Below, one piece after another: positions 7,905 to 15,293 of a DNA stretch of 64,000 nucleotides. The notes beneath the pieces are model-generated. The model had not been told where the DNA came from. It worked only from the letters and a program-made list of their open reading frames with translations, and did not search any database. Both the position numbers and the translations under genes were made by a program. The DNA comes from JAXLQL01 sp046331625 (GTDB taxonomy: Bacteria > Acidobacteriota > Terriglobia > Bryobacterales > Bryobacteraceae), in NCBI GenBank assembly GCA_046331625.1, contig JAXLQL010000033.1:1-64000 (forward strand). Reading direction: 5' to 3'. The first letter of the stretch is position 1, and each line of letters starts with the position of its first letter.

Positions 7905-8468
7905 TCAATCGAGAGCCGCATAAAGGTCATCCAGCATCAGGGATCCGCCGAGATCCGGCAACGCCAGTGCGCCAGACTGGGCCTCGCTCAACTCCCAGAC
8001 TCCGCCTTCGCTCCGGTGATAGTGCCGCACGTGCCGCGCAGGTTGATCGATGAAGAGAATGTGGCGCAACGATGGGATCTGCTGGTAGTGCTCACGCTTG
8101 GCTCCCGTATCGTACTCTCGCGTCGACGGAGAGAGCACTTCGATCAACAGCGTGGGATTGAGCAGACACATGCGGTCAGTGTGGATCCGCATCTGCCCAC
8201 ACACGAGGCCGCCGTCGGCGTACGTGTAGAGGCCCGTTGGTGGAACGTAGATTCTTTGGTCGCTAGTGAAGACTCGGCAACGGCCCCGCTTGGTGAGCGC
8301 GCCGAGCCCGCTGAGCGCACTGCCGGCCACGAGATTGTGGCTCGGCCCAGCACCCGCCATCGCGAAGATCTCCCCATCGAAGTACTCGTGTTTCGTCGGG
8401 CTCAGTTCCTCGAACGCCAGATACTCGGCTTCCGTCCAATGCATTCGTCGCGCTGCGGTGACGCTCAT
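7905..8468 (-). CDS. Uma2 family (DUF820-type) putative endonuclease, copy 2
   Basis: This is a 187-residue paralogue of the gene at 7306-7869 with the same motifs: MHWTEAEYLAFEEL, EYFDGEIFAMAGAGPSHN, YTYADGGLVCG and LLIEVLSPSTREYD, GAKREHYQQIPSLRHI. The ATG at 8468 is chosen over upstream starts because the conserved family start is MSVTAARRMHWT. The 35-base gap between the genes repeats the sequence found upstream of this one, so the pair arose by tandem duplication including the leader. Expression as a two-gene unit on the minus strand is likely. Confidence 0.85.
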   Translation of the reverse strand: MSVTAARRMHWTEAEYLAFEELSPTKHEYFDGEIFAMAGAGPSHNLVAGSALSGLGALTKRGRCRVFTSDQRIYVPPTGLYTYADGGLVCGQMRIHTDRMCLLNPTLLIEVLSPSTREYDTGAKREHYQQIPSLRHILFIDQPARHVRHYHRSEGGVWELSEAQSGALALPDLGGSLMLDDLYAALD

Positions 8469-8661
8469 CTGATTCACACTAGCACTTCGCGGAAAGCGTC
8501 CGCGCCTCCCTGCCTCCAGTACCAGAATCACACCACCGGCGAGTCCCACATCACTCCACAGGACTCCCAGAACCAAATCGCTATCGCCCAGGGAGTAAGG
8601 TCCCCGCTAAAGTAGGAACATCAAGGTGGTTTAGAAAACTCCTCCGAACGATGGGAAGTAC
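8469..8661. other. Upstream region of the Uma2 pair
   Basis: No gene is seen. This stretch should hold the promoter for the minus-strand Uma2 pair. No convincing promoter boxes stand out. Confidence 0.35.
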
Positions 8662-8694
8662 GCCGGGCCCTAAAAAGCCCGGCTACTTTTTTTT
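8662..8694 (+). terminator. Hairpin plus T tract, terminator-like
   Basis: GCCGGGC (8662-8668), an 8-base loop, GCCCGGC (8677-8683), TAC and then eight T residues. On the plus strand this is a textbook intrinsic terminator, yet there is no plus-strand gene just upstream. It lies between minus-strand genes, so it may instead block antisense transcription or be a small repeat. Confidence 0.5.
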
Positions 8695-8705
8695 GCGCCG
8701 CCCCC

Positions 8706-9161
8706 TTACTGGACCGGCATCTGGAAGTTGAAGTCGCACCGCGGCCACGGCGCGATGCTCAACGACAGATCCCCGCGATTCACCCACAGCGGAATGTTGT
8801 CGCCGCTTCCCCAACTCACCGTCTTGATGATGCCGCTGCGGCAATGCTGCATGCTCGAAACGTTCATCTTGGCCGGATCGTGCCCGCCCTTGGCGCCCCA
8901 ATCGTCGAGGAACTTCTGGTACGGATAGTCGCGGCACGGCGACTGCTCGGTGCAGCCCCAAAGCTTGTACGCGTTCTCGAGTTGTCCGGCTCGCACCAGT
9001 GTCAGGAACTCGTCGGCTCGTTGCTTTTCCCGGTAGTCGCGCAGGAAATACCATGCCGCGAACGCGATCACGAGCCCCGCCAACACCGCCACCGCCAGCC
9101 GCTTCAAAAGTCGCGACCGCCGCTCCTCGCCTGCGCCGTAACCCTCGAGGTACGAACTCAT
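8706..9161 (-). CDS. Single-pass membrane protein, function unknown
   Basis: The protein has 151 residues. A short charged cytoplasmic start (EERRSRLLKR) precedes one transmembrane segment (residues ~23-40, AVAVLAGLVIAFAAWYFL). The periplasmic part begins RADEFLTLVRAGQLENAYKL, which looks like a TPR-type helix pair, and holds several cysteines (CTEQSPC, HC, RC). The end WPRCDFNFQMPVQ is beta-like. I do not recognise a family. It starts 8 bases after the OmpH-like gene on the same strand, so the two are probably cotranscribed and it may act at the envelope. Confidence 0.7.
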   Translation of the reverse strand: MSSYLEGYGAGEERRSRLLKRLAVAVLAGLVIAFAAWYFLRDYREKQRADEFLTLVRAGQLENAYKLWGCTEQSPCRDYPYQKFLDDWGAKGGHDPAKMNVSSMQHCRSGIIKTVSWGSGDNIPLWVNRGDLSLSIAPWPRCDFNFQMPVQ

Positions 9162-9169
9162 GCCGGGCG

Positions 9170-9679
9170 CTACTTGGCCGGATGCGCCTTGTCGTAAGCC
9201 GCCGTTGCGTCCTTGGTGATGTCGAGCGTGGGCTTCACGTAGATGGCGGTCGAGAGGTCCATCACGATGTCGAGACCCTTTTCTTCGGCGAGCTTGGTGA
9301 TCACGGACTTCATGCGGTCACTGGCCTGACCGAGGATGTCCTGGCGCTCGCGATCCACATCTTCCTGAAGATCCTGGCGGAGCCGCTCGAATTCCTTCTG
9401 CTTGCGCTGGCCGGTGGCCACCAGATCCGCCTCACCCTGCGCGTTCAGCTTTCCCTGCAGAGACTGCAGTTGCTGTTGCACGCCTGCGATCTCTTTCTGC
9501 AGCAGTTCCATACGGTCCTGGCGCGGCTTGAACTTGGCCTCCATCGCCTTCTGGGCAACCTTCAACTCGGCCGTGTCGAGCATGGCCTTCTGCGTATCGA
9601 TGATGCCGACCTTGACTTGGGCCTGTGCCGTACCGAGGGCGAGCGCAAGGGAAAGGACGAAGAGAGAAACTCGAGACAT
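9170..9679 (-). CDS. skp: OmpH/Skp family periplasmic chaperone
   Basis: The protein has 169 residues: a signal peptide MSRVSLFVLSLALALGTAQA, then VKVGIIDTQKAMLDTAE (the conserved start of the family), a long charged coiled coil (residues ~45-125, including QKEIAGVQQQLQSLQGKLNA) and a conserved end AEEKGLDIVMDLSTAIYVKP with DITK. Known relatives are trimeric jellyfish-shaped chaperones that carry outer-membrane proteins through the periplasm. It is usually next to bamA/lpxD; here it is followed only by an unknown membrane protein. Confidence 0.9.
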   Translation of the reverse strand: MSRVSLFVLSLALALGTAQAQVKVGIIDTQKAMLDTAELKVAQKAMEAKFKPRQDRMELLQKEIAGVQQQLQSLQGKLNAQGEADLVATGQRKQKEFERLRQDLQEDVDRERQDILGQASDRMKSVITKLAEEKGLDIVMDLSTAIYVKPTLDITKDATAAYDKAHPAK

Positions 9680-9750
9680 GAACCGCTCCTGAAGTTGGGT
9701 GACGCGTATCGCGAATAGTTCGTTTCAGGGTACCATACACCGCGCGCGAT

Positions 9751-11313
9751 TCAACGCAACGCTTCGTCGAGCACCCGCCCCATCGCTCCCGATGGTGTTT
9801 CCACTTCGAGCAGGGTCGCGAGCGTCGGCGCGATGTCGTTCACCATCACCCGCCGATGGTACTTTCCGGGCTTGATGCCAGGTCCAGCAAGGATCACCGG
9901 AACGTGCGAATCGTAGTTGAACGGCGTGCCATGCGTGGTGCCCGTCTTGTCGAAAATATAGTACGGCTCGGGAATCACCAGCAGGTCAGCCGAACGGCCC
10001 GCGTAGTAGCCGTTGCGCACCCGCCGGTCCACCGCGTCGTCGATGGTGAGGCCCTCCACCATCTGATCCTGCGTGTAGACGCGGAAAATATGCGGCTGTG
10101 AACGGAGCACCTCCGCGGCTTCCCGCCGAATGGCTGCCAGGTTCAATCGCTTGCCGCGAATCAACCCGTGATTCAGATACGCCGCCGACCCGGAACGGCC
10201 TTGGATCCAATCACCGGCTCCGTAACGATCCACGAGGCGCGCGGTGACCTTCCCGAACACGTCATCGTCCACCAGCCGCCCGCCGGGCATCTTGCGCTCC
10301 TTCATCAACTCCGGGATCGGCGACACGCCATGGTCGGCTGTGAACGCGATGAGCACGTTCTGCATCCCCACCTTCGCGTCGAGAAATTGGAACAGCTTCC
10401 CGAGCAGGCGGTCTGTGCGAATCGAGATGTCGCGGACTCGAGGGGAATCGGGGCCCACCTCATGCCCCACGTAGTCATTCGATGAAAGGCTGAGCGCCAG
10501 CACATCGGTGGCGCCCGGCGTCTGCCCCAGCTTCTCACCTATCACCGCTTGCTCGGCGAACGCTTCCAGCAATTCGTTGCCATAAGGCGTGCGCTGCATC
10601 CCCGCCCAATACTTCTCTTCGAGCTTGGCTTCCATCTTCACGAACGGCTTGGCCGCGGGCTCGAGCAGCGGTTTCCACTCGGCGTTCACCCATTGGTCGG
10701 CCATGCGCTTGCGATTGAACGCCTGCGCCCACTCGGGCATCTGCGAGAAGTAATAGGTGCTCGACACCATGTTTCCGGACTTGTTGTCGAACCAATAGGC
10801 GCCGTCGCCCATGTGCCCAATCGGCAGAATCGCGCTGCGATCTTTGATCGAAACCCCGATCGCCTTCACCGGCGTCCGGCCCGACATCTTCATCTCGTCC
10901 ACCACCGTCGAAACCAGCAGCCGCCGAGGTGACGACCCTGCGCCTTCTCCGCCCAGCAGCTTCGTGTTCCCGTCGCTGACGCTCGTCACCTGCTTGCCCG
11001 TTCCACGGTCATACCATTCGTTGCCCACGATGCCCGAAAGCGAAGGCGTCGCGCCGGTGAGGAACGTGGAGTGCCCGATCGCGGTCACCGTCGGGTAGTG
11101 CTCGTGGTGCGCGTTGGTGAATACGGCGCCTTGGGTCCACAAACGTTTCAGGCCGGAATTGTACTCGGCGCCGAAACGGTACAGGTAGTCGGCGCGGAAT
11201 TGATCCACCACGATCGCCAGAACCAGCTTCGGTTTCTTTGCCGGAGCAGCCGCCGGCGGTTGCGCCAGCGCCAGCGCGCAAACGGATAGTACGAGTATCG
11301 AGCGTCGATTCAT
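9751..11313 (-). CDS. Secreted alkaline phosphatase superfamily protein (PafA-like, type I phosphodiesterase/NPP fold)
   Basis: The protein has 520 residues with a signal peptide ending near APAKK. The metal/nucleophile region is KLVLAIVVDQFRADYL followed by HHEHYPTVTAIGHSTFLTGA, where the Thr of YPTVTAIGH is the expected nucleophile. Later metal ligands fit SSNDYVGHEVGPDS (D and H), FTADHGVSP (DH) and GTTHGTPFNYDSHVPVI (H). This is the arrangement of PafA-like phosphate-irrepressible phosphatases. Likely role: phosphate release from monoesters in the periplasm. It starts 11 bases downstream of the DUF4920 gene, suggesting one transcript. Confidence 0.85.
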   Translation of the reverse strand: MNRRSILVLSVCALALAQPPAAAPAKKPKLVLAIVVDQFRADYLYRFGAEYNSGLKRLWTQGAVFTNAHHEHYPTVTAIGHSTFLTGATPSLSGIVGNEWYDRGTGKQVTSVSDGNTKLLGGEGAGSSPRRLLVSTVVDEMKMSGRTPVKAIGVSIKDRSAILPIGHMGDGAYWFDNKSGNMVSSTYYFSQMPEWAQAFNRKRMADQWVNAEWKPLLEPAAKPFVKMEAKLEEKYWAGMQRTPYGNELLEAFAEQAVIGEKLGQTPGATDVLALSLSSNDYVGHEVGPDSPRVRDISIRTDRLLGKLFQFLDAKVGMQNVLIAFTADHGVSPIPELMKERKMPGGRLVDDDVFGKVTARLVDRYGAGDWIQGRSGSAAYLNHGLIRGKRLNLAAIRREAAEVLRSQPHIFRVYTQDQMVEGLTIDDAVDRRVRNGYYAGRSADLLVIPEPYYIFDKTGTTHGTPFNYDSHVPVILAGPGIKPGKYHRRVMVNDIAPTLATLLEVETPSGAMGRVLDEALR

Positions 11314-11324
11314 TGTGGTTCCTC

Positions 11325-11810
11325 TTATTCCGCGATCACCGCGCCCACGCCTTGCATCTGGTAAACCACAGCGCCCTTGGTCACCGACTCCGGATCGAAC
11401 TTGCGCCCCTGTTCCTCGGCCTCATGCCGCGCCCGCGCCACAGCCTGTTCGCGGCTCAGCACGAACTTGGCGAGCTTGCCTTCGGCCACGGCCATCTTGC
11501 CCACGGCTTCCTTGGGGAACACGATGTCGCCGTCATTCACCTTCACGCGCAGCAGCGCCTGGGTAGACGGGTCCGCCAGCGCCATCCAACATCCGGCCAT
11601 CTGGCACACCTCGGTTACCTTGCCCTTCACCTGGATCGTCTTGCCGACCAGCGGCTCGGGCTTCGCCATCACCTCGGCGATCGCCAGCGGTTTCGACATC
11701 CGCAGCGGCTGCCCCAGCTTCTTCTCCCCAGCCAGGCAAATCAGGGAACTCGCGGCCAGGCACGCGAGCGGGATCGATACGGTACGCACGGCAGGCATCT
11801 TCCCAAGCAT
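11325..11810 (-). CDS. Exported DUF4920-type protein
   Basis: The protein has 161 residues. The signal peptide (about VRTVSIPLACLAASSLICLAG) could be cleaved before EKKLGQ. The conserved core is GKTIQVKGKVTEVCQMAGCW, MALADPS, followed by VKVNDGDIVFPKEAVGKMAV. This OB-fold-like pattern with two cysteines (C-x4-C in CQMAGC) defines the DUF4920 family. The cysteine pair suggests metal or redox chemistry, but no function is established. The start could also be ATG 11798. The divergent TPR gene begins only ~10-22 bases away, so the promoters overlap. Confidence 0.8.
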   Translation of the reverse strand: MLGKMPAVRTVSIPLACLAASSLICLAGEKKLGQPLRMSKPLAIAEVMAKPEPLVGKTIQVKGKVTEVCQMAGCWMALADPSTQALLRVKVNDGDIVFPKEAVGKMAVAEGKLAKFVLSREQAVARARHEAEEQGRKFDPESVTKGAVVYQMQGVGAVIAE

Positions 11811-11820
11811 AATAGATTCT

Positions 11821-12303
11821 ATGGACGACGCTCGTCATGAACTCGCGATGCAGTTGTTCCAGCAGGCCTACGTGCTCCAGCGCCAAGGCGATCTCGAGAC
11901 CGCCGTCGACCTCTACAAGCGCTCCATCGAACTCTATCCCACCGCCGAAGCCTACACCTACCTCGGTTGGACGTACAGCACCCAAGGCAAGGTGGAAGAA
12001 GCAATCACGCAGTGCAAGAACGCCATCCTGATTGACCCGACGCTCGGCAATCCCTACAACGACATCGGTGCCTACCTGATCGGGCAAGGCCTTTACGACG
12101 ACGCCATTCCCTGGCTTGAAAAGGCGATCTCGAGTTCCCGCTACGAGGCCTACCACTACCCTTGGTACAACCTGGGCCGCGTCTACGTCGAGAAGGAGAT
12201 GTTCACCAAGGCGCGCGAGTGTTTTGCCAAGTCGATCGAGATTGAATCCCGCTACGAACCAGCTCGCCAAGCGATGGCCCGGCTCCGCACTCTCGTCCAG
12301 TAG
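11821..12303 (+). CDS. Tetratricopeptide repeat protein
   Basis: The start is ATG 11821 (MDDARHELAMQLFQQAYVLQ); longer readings of this frame run antisense through the DUF4920 gene and are rejected. At least four TPR units follow: AYVLQRQGDLETAVDLYKRS, YTYLGWTYSTQGKVEEAITQ, YNDIGAYLIGQGLYDDAIPW and WYNLGRVYVEKEMFTKAREC. The protein is cytoplasmic (no signal) and consists almost only of repeats, so it is probably a protein-protein adaptor. Partner unknown. Confidence 0.85.
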   Translation: MDDARHELAMQLFQQAYVLQRQGDLETAVDLYKRSIELYPTAEAYTYLGWTYSTQGKVEEAITQCKNAILIDPTLGNPYNDIGAYLIGQGLYDDAIPWLEKAISSSRYEAYHYPWYNLGRVYVEKEMFTKARECFAKSIEIESRYEPARQAMARLRTLVQ

Positions 12304-12549
12304 TCTGCACCCGCACCCAGTACCAATCTGCTGGAGATCGGTGCTCCAGAATGATGCTGCTGGGGAATACCCTTACCCCTCTTCCGGTTGTTAAATTCAT
12401 GAGCCAGTGGACGTTGTCTGTGCTACACTCACCGGTAGGATGTAGCCTCCCGTCCAGATTCCATTTTTGGAATTTTACGAAACGCTGACCGCTCCCGGGA
12501 CGTCTGATTGTATGGAGACGCGCAGACTGAAGCGAGAGGCTGAGAGGCA
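12304..12549. other. Intergenic region upstream of the TonB pair
   Basis: No gene is seen. A short inverted repeat ATTCC-A-TTTTT-GGAAT lies near 12460-12475, and a possible but weak promoter (TTGTCT with TACACT ten bases downstream, too close for sigma-70) near 12414. A ribosome binding site (GAGAGGC) precedes the next gene. Confidence 0.35.
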
Positions 12550-13569
12550 ATGGGAACAACGATGGCGGAGCCTGAAGTAAAGTCGCCTGTGAATGACGAG
12601 TATCTTCGCGACCCGGATCGGCACCTGGATTCGATCCTCGCGGTGAAGGACGATCCCTACCGTCCGTGGTTCGTGACCATCTTCAATGACCTGAAGGAGT
12701 TCATCTCCCCGCCGAAGTTGGCGCCGCTCGAGGTCACGTCCAAGCCGGTCCCCGTCAAAGACATTTGGGGCTTCTACGGCGGCCAAGGAAGGACTGCAGG
12801 CTTCGGCTCGGTTCTCATTCACGGTGGCGTGATCGCGCTTCTGATCTTGCTCGGCACCAACAAGACCGTGCAGACCAAAGTGAAGGAAGCGACCCAGGTC
12901 TTCATTCCAGACATCGATTCCTATATCCCGCAATCGAAACCCAAGCAGCAACCCATGGGTGGCGGCGGTGGCGGTGGAGCGCATCAACCTTTGCCTCCCG
13001 CCAAGGGCCAGCTTCCCAAGCCCGCGCCCAAGCAGTTCGTTCCGCCGGCACAGGTGATTCCGAATCCCGAGCCGAAGCTGGAACTCACTCCCACCATCGA
13101 CATTCCCGCTGACGTGCCGAACGTGAAGCTGCCGCAGTGGGGCGATCCGCTCGCCAAGATCGGTCCGCCTTCGAACGGTCCGGGCAGCGGCGGTGGCATC
13201 GGTGGCGGTACTGGCGGTGGCATTGGCAGTGGCCGCGGCACCGGACTCGGACCCGGACAGGGCGGCGGCATGGGCGGCGGCGTCTACCGCATTGGCGGCG
13301 GCGTATCGGCCCCGCAGTTGATCTCCAAAGTGGAGCCTGAGTACTCGGAGGAAGCCCGTAAGGCCAAGTTCCAGGGTACGGTGGTGTTGCAGATCGTGGT
13401 CGACGAGAACGGCAAACCGCGCGACATGCGCGTGATCCGGCCGCTTGGCCTCGGTCTCGACGAGAAAGCGATCGAAGCCGTGACGAAGTGGAAGTTCCGG
13501 CCCGGCATGCTCAACGGCAAGTCGGTGGCAGTGTCGGCGACGATCGAAGTGAATTTCCGCCTGCTGTAG
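12550..13569 (+). CDS. TonB-family energy transducer, long form
   Basis: The protein has 339 residues. A ~85-residue cytoplasmic N-terminus is unusual for TonB. One transmembrane segment follows (residues ~86-102, GSVLIHGGVIALLILLG), then a periplasmic linker rich in Pro and Gly (QPMGGGGGGG, later a run of GGGIGGGTGGG-type sequence) and a C-terminal TonB domain. The domain starts APQLISKVEPEYSEEARKAK and FQGTVVLQIVVDENGKP and ends KWKFRPGMLNGKSVAVSATI, EVNFRLL. It links inner-membrane proton-motive force to outer-membrane receptors. No exbB/exbD is adjacent. Confidence 0.9.
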   Translation: MGTTMAEPEVKSPVNDEYLRDPDRHLDSILAVKDDPYRPWFVTIFNDLKEFISPPKLAPLEVTSKPVPVKDIWGFYGGQGRTAGFGSVLIHGGVIALLILLGTNKTVQTKVKEATQVFIPDIDSYIPQSKPKQQPMGGGGGGGAHQPLPPAKGQLPKPAPKQFVPPAQVIPNPEPKLELTPTIDIPADVPNVKLPQWGDPLAKIGPPSNGPGSGGGIGGGTGGGIGSGRGTGLGPGQGGGMGGGVYRIGGGVSAPQLISKVEPEYSEEARKAKFQGTVVLQIVVDENGKPRDMRVIRPLGLGLDEKAIEAVTKWKFRPGMLNGKSVAVSATIEVNFRLL

Positions 13570-13652
13570 TTTCAAGGCCGCGACCGGGGGCTGAACGGGC
13601 GCGGACCTTTCATCCGGCAATCGAACTGGAAGCGCGGAAGGGGGGACGCCTG

Positions 13653-14432
13653 ATGCGTCCGCGCTCATTCGCTGGATCGGTGGCGGTGCATGCCGCTGGA
13701 TTGCTCGCGTTGCTTCTCGCCGGAAGGTTCGCTCCAGTGGCGCCTCCGGTGCGGCCACCGGTAACGGTCGATATTTCCCTGCCGCCTCCGCCCAAACTCG
13801 TGGTGCCGCGCACGGCAACCGAGAAGGACGCAGGAGGATCGGGTGGAGGCGATCAGTCCCCGCTGCCGGTGGCGCTGGGCCGCGTGCCTCGTTCCGCGAA
13901 GCCATTCATGCCGCCGCAACAGGTGATCCGCAACGAGAACCCGATCATCGAAATCCCACCGAGCCTCGAGATCGCGGATGTGGTTCCCGATGTAAAGGTG
14001 CCGCAGTGGGGTAACCCGCTTGCGCCTCCCGGACCGCCGTCCAACGGTACCGGTCGAAATGGCTCTATGGGCAACAAGACGGGACCCGGGGGACCTGGTG
14101 ACGGTCGCGGGCCAGGCGTTGGTCCCGGCATCGGACCCGGCGTGTATCGCGCAGGCACGGGCGGAGTCACCATCCCGAGGCTGGTTTTCTCCGTTGAGCC
14201 CGAGTATTCCGAGGAAGCACGCAAGAGCAAGTTCCAGGGGACGGTGGTGCTGAGCATCGTAGTGGACCCGAGCGGTGTGGCTCGCGATATCCGCGTGATC
14301 GGCGCGGCGGGATTGGGGCTCGACGAGAAGGCTGTGGAGGCGGTCCGGCGCTGGCGATTCCGTCCCGGGACGAGGAACGGGCAGCCGGTGCCGGTGCTGT
14401 CGAGGATCGAGGTCAACTTCCGGCTTCTGTGA
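13653..14432 (+). CDS. TonB-family energy transducer, paralogue
   Basis: The start is ATG 13653 with the ribosome binding site GGAAGGGGGGA; the frame upstream antisense-overlaps nothing coding. An N-terminal transmembrane helix (residues ~5-22, FAGSVAVHAAGLLALLLAG) precedes a Pro-rich linker and the TonB domain, which is nearly the same as in the previous gene: FSVEPEYSEEARKSKFQGTV, VVDPSGVARDIRVIG, WRFRPGTRNGQPV. The linker motif VPDVKVPQWGNPLAPPGPPS also matches the first copy (VPNVKLPQWGDPLAKIGPPS). It lacks the long cytoplasmic N-terminus. The two genes arose by tandem duplication. Confidence 0.9.
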   Translation: MRPRSFAGSVAVHAAGLLALLLAGRFAPVAPPVRPPVTVDISLPPPPKLVVPRTATEKDAGGSGGGDQSPLPVALGRVPRSAKPFMPPQQVIRNENPIIEIPPSLEIADVVPDVKVPQWGNPLAPPGPPSNGTGRNGSMGNKTGPGGPGDGRGPGVGPGIGPGVYRAGTGGVTIPRLVFSVEPEYSEEARKSKFQGTVVLSIVVDPSGVARDIRVIGAAGLGLDEKAVEAVRRWRFRPGTRNGQPVPVLSRIEVNFRLL

Positions 14433-14457
14433 CCACGCAACTGCTTTGTCGCGCCAC

Positions 14458-14757
14458 TCACCCGTTATGACGTAGCGACCGAGGGACTCGAGAATCGGGA
14501 GTGCGATAGTTGCTCGAAACCGCGAATGTCTGCCTTCGCCTGATCGGACCGGACGATACGTTTGGCCATGGGCTCACGGCTGCTGGCTCACCGCATCCCA
14601 CTCTGTCTTTGTGAGCTCGAAGTTCGGCGAGGACCTGCTCGTGCGGAACCGCATCACTGTGCCGAAGCCACTCGCCGGCTTCGGCAACCGCTTTGGCTTC
14701 GGCGGGACTCAGAGTATCTCTGTCCTCGCCGAGCAAAGCCTCCATCATATGAACCAC
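14458..14757 (-). pseudogene. Antitoxin-like relic
   Basis: From about 14757 the minus strand reads VVHMMEALLGEDRDTLSPAE, AEAGEWLRHSDAVPHEQVLA, ELRAHKDRV. The last part resembles the C-terminus of type II antitoxins (...PHEEVLxELR). The reading continues ~40 residues past that point without recognisable content and has no toxin partner. The N-terminus merges with unrelated sequence. Most likely a decayed antitoxin. Confidence 0.4.
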
Positions 14758-14850
14758 GGCGGCCAGGCGTGCCGTGTCGAGCCCGGTCGAGCAACGGGTG
14801 AGCGTGTTCGCGCATGACGTGCCTATTGTCCGTCACGCCCGGACCCGCGG

Positions 14851-15270
14851 CTACCGCTCCGAGGAACCGCCGATCAGCGCTTCGGCCTTTGCCAGTCCGT
14901 CTTGCCAGGGTTGGTTTGCTTCCACCTCGAGAAGACTCCGCCAAATCCCTGCCGCGCCGGTTGCCTCGGCGACGGCTTGCTGGCGATCCCCTTTTCGTAA
15001 CAGGACCTCGGCCAGCGTCAGGCGGGCGGAGGCCGCGGCGAGGAAGTGAGTCCGATTCTGGTAGGCGTGACGTTCTTGCTGCACGAGCCGCGCGTACGCC
15101 TCGTGGACCAGCGCGGTGGGCTGGAGCGTGTGGCCGGACCGTTCGCCGCGGAGATAGCCGGACGCGAGCCGTTTGAGCTCGTCATAGACGAGCGGCATCA
15201 GACGATCGAGCGCGCCCTTGTCGCCGCGCGCGAAATCCTGAAGGAGTCGAGTGACGGGTCCGTGATCCAC
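14851..15270 (-). pseudogene. ECF sigma factor N-terminus fused to kinase TPR tail (deletion chimera)
   Basis: From GTG 15270 the first ~75 residues are the region-2 start of acidobacterial ECF sigma factors: VTRLLQDFARGDKGALDRLM, PLVYDELKRLASGYLRGERS, TLQPTALVHEAYARLVQQ, NRTHFLAAA. Sigma regions 2.3-4 are missing. The frame then continues without a stop into ARLTLAEVLLRKGDRQQAVA and WRSLLEVEANQPWQDGLAKA, which matches the TPR-rich C-terminus of Ser/Thr kinases that normally follow such sigma genes. A deletion of about 3 kb between a sigma gene and the kinase after it explains this. It cannot bind promoters as a normal sigma factor. Confidence 0.65.
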
Positions 15271-15293
15271 GGCTGCATTCAGTGTAGTCCACG

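Noticed and set aside
8662..8694. Considered as the terminator of the Uma2 genes
   Set aside because: Those genes run on the opposite strand and away from it; the T tract fits only plus-strand transcription.
13180..13290. GGC-rich repetitive stretch, considered as a satellite repeat
   Set aside because: It encodes the Gly-rich periplasmic linker of a TonB protein in frame.
12475..13905. 476-codon minus-strand frame over the TonB genes
   Set aside because: It is a shadow of the Gly/Pro-rich linkers and shows no family motif; the plus-strand TonB genes explain the region.
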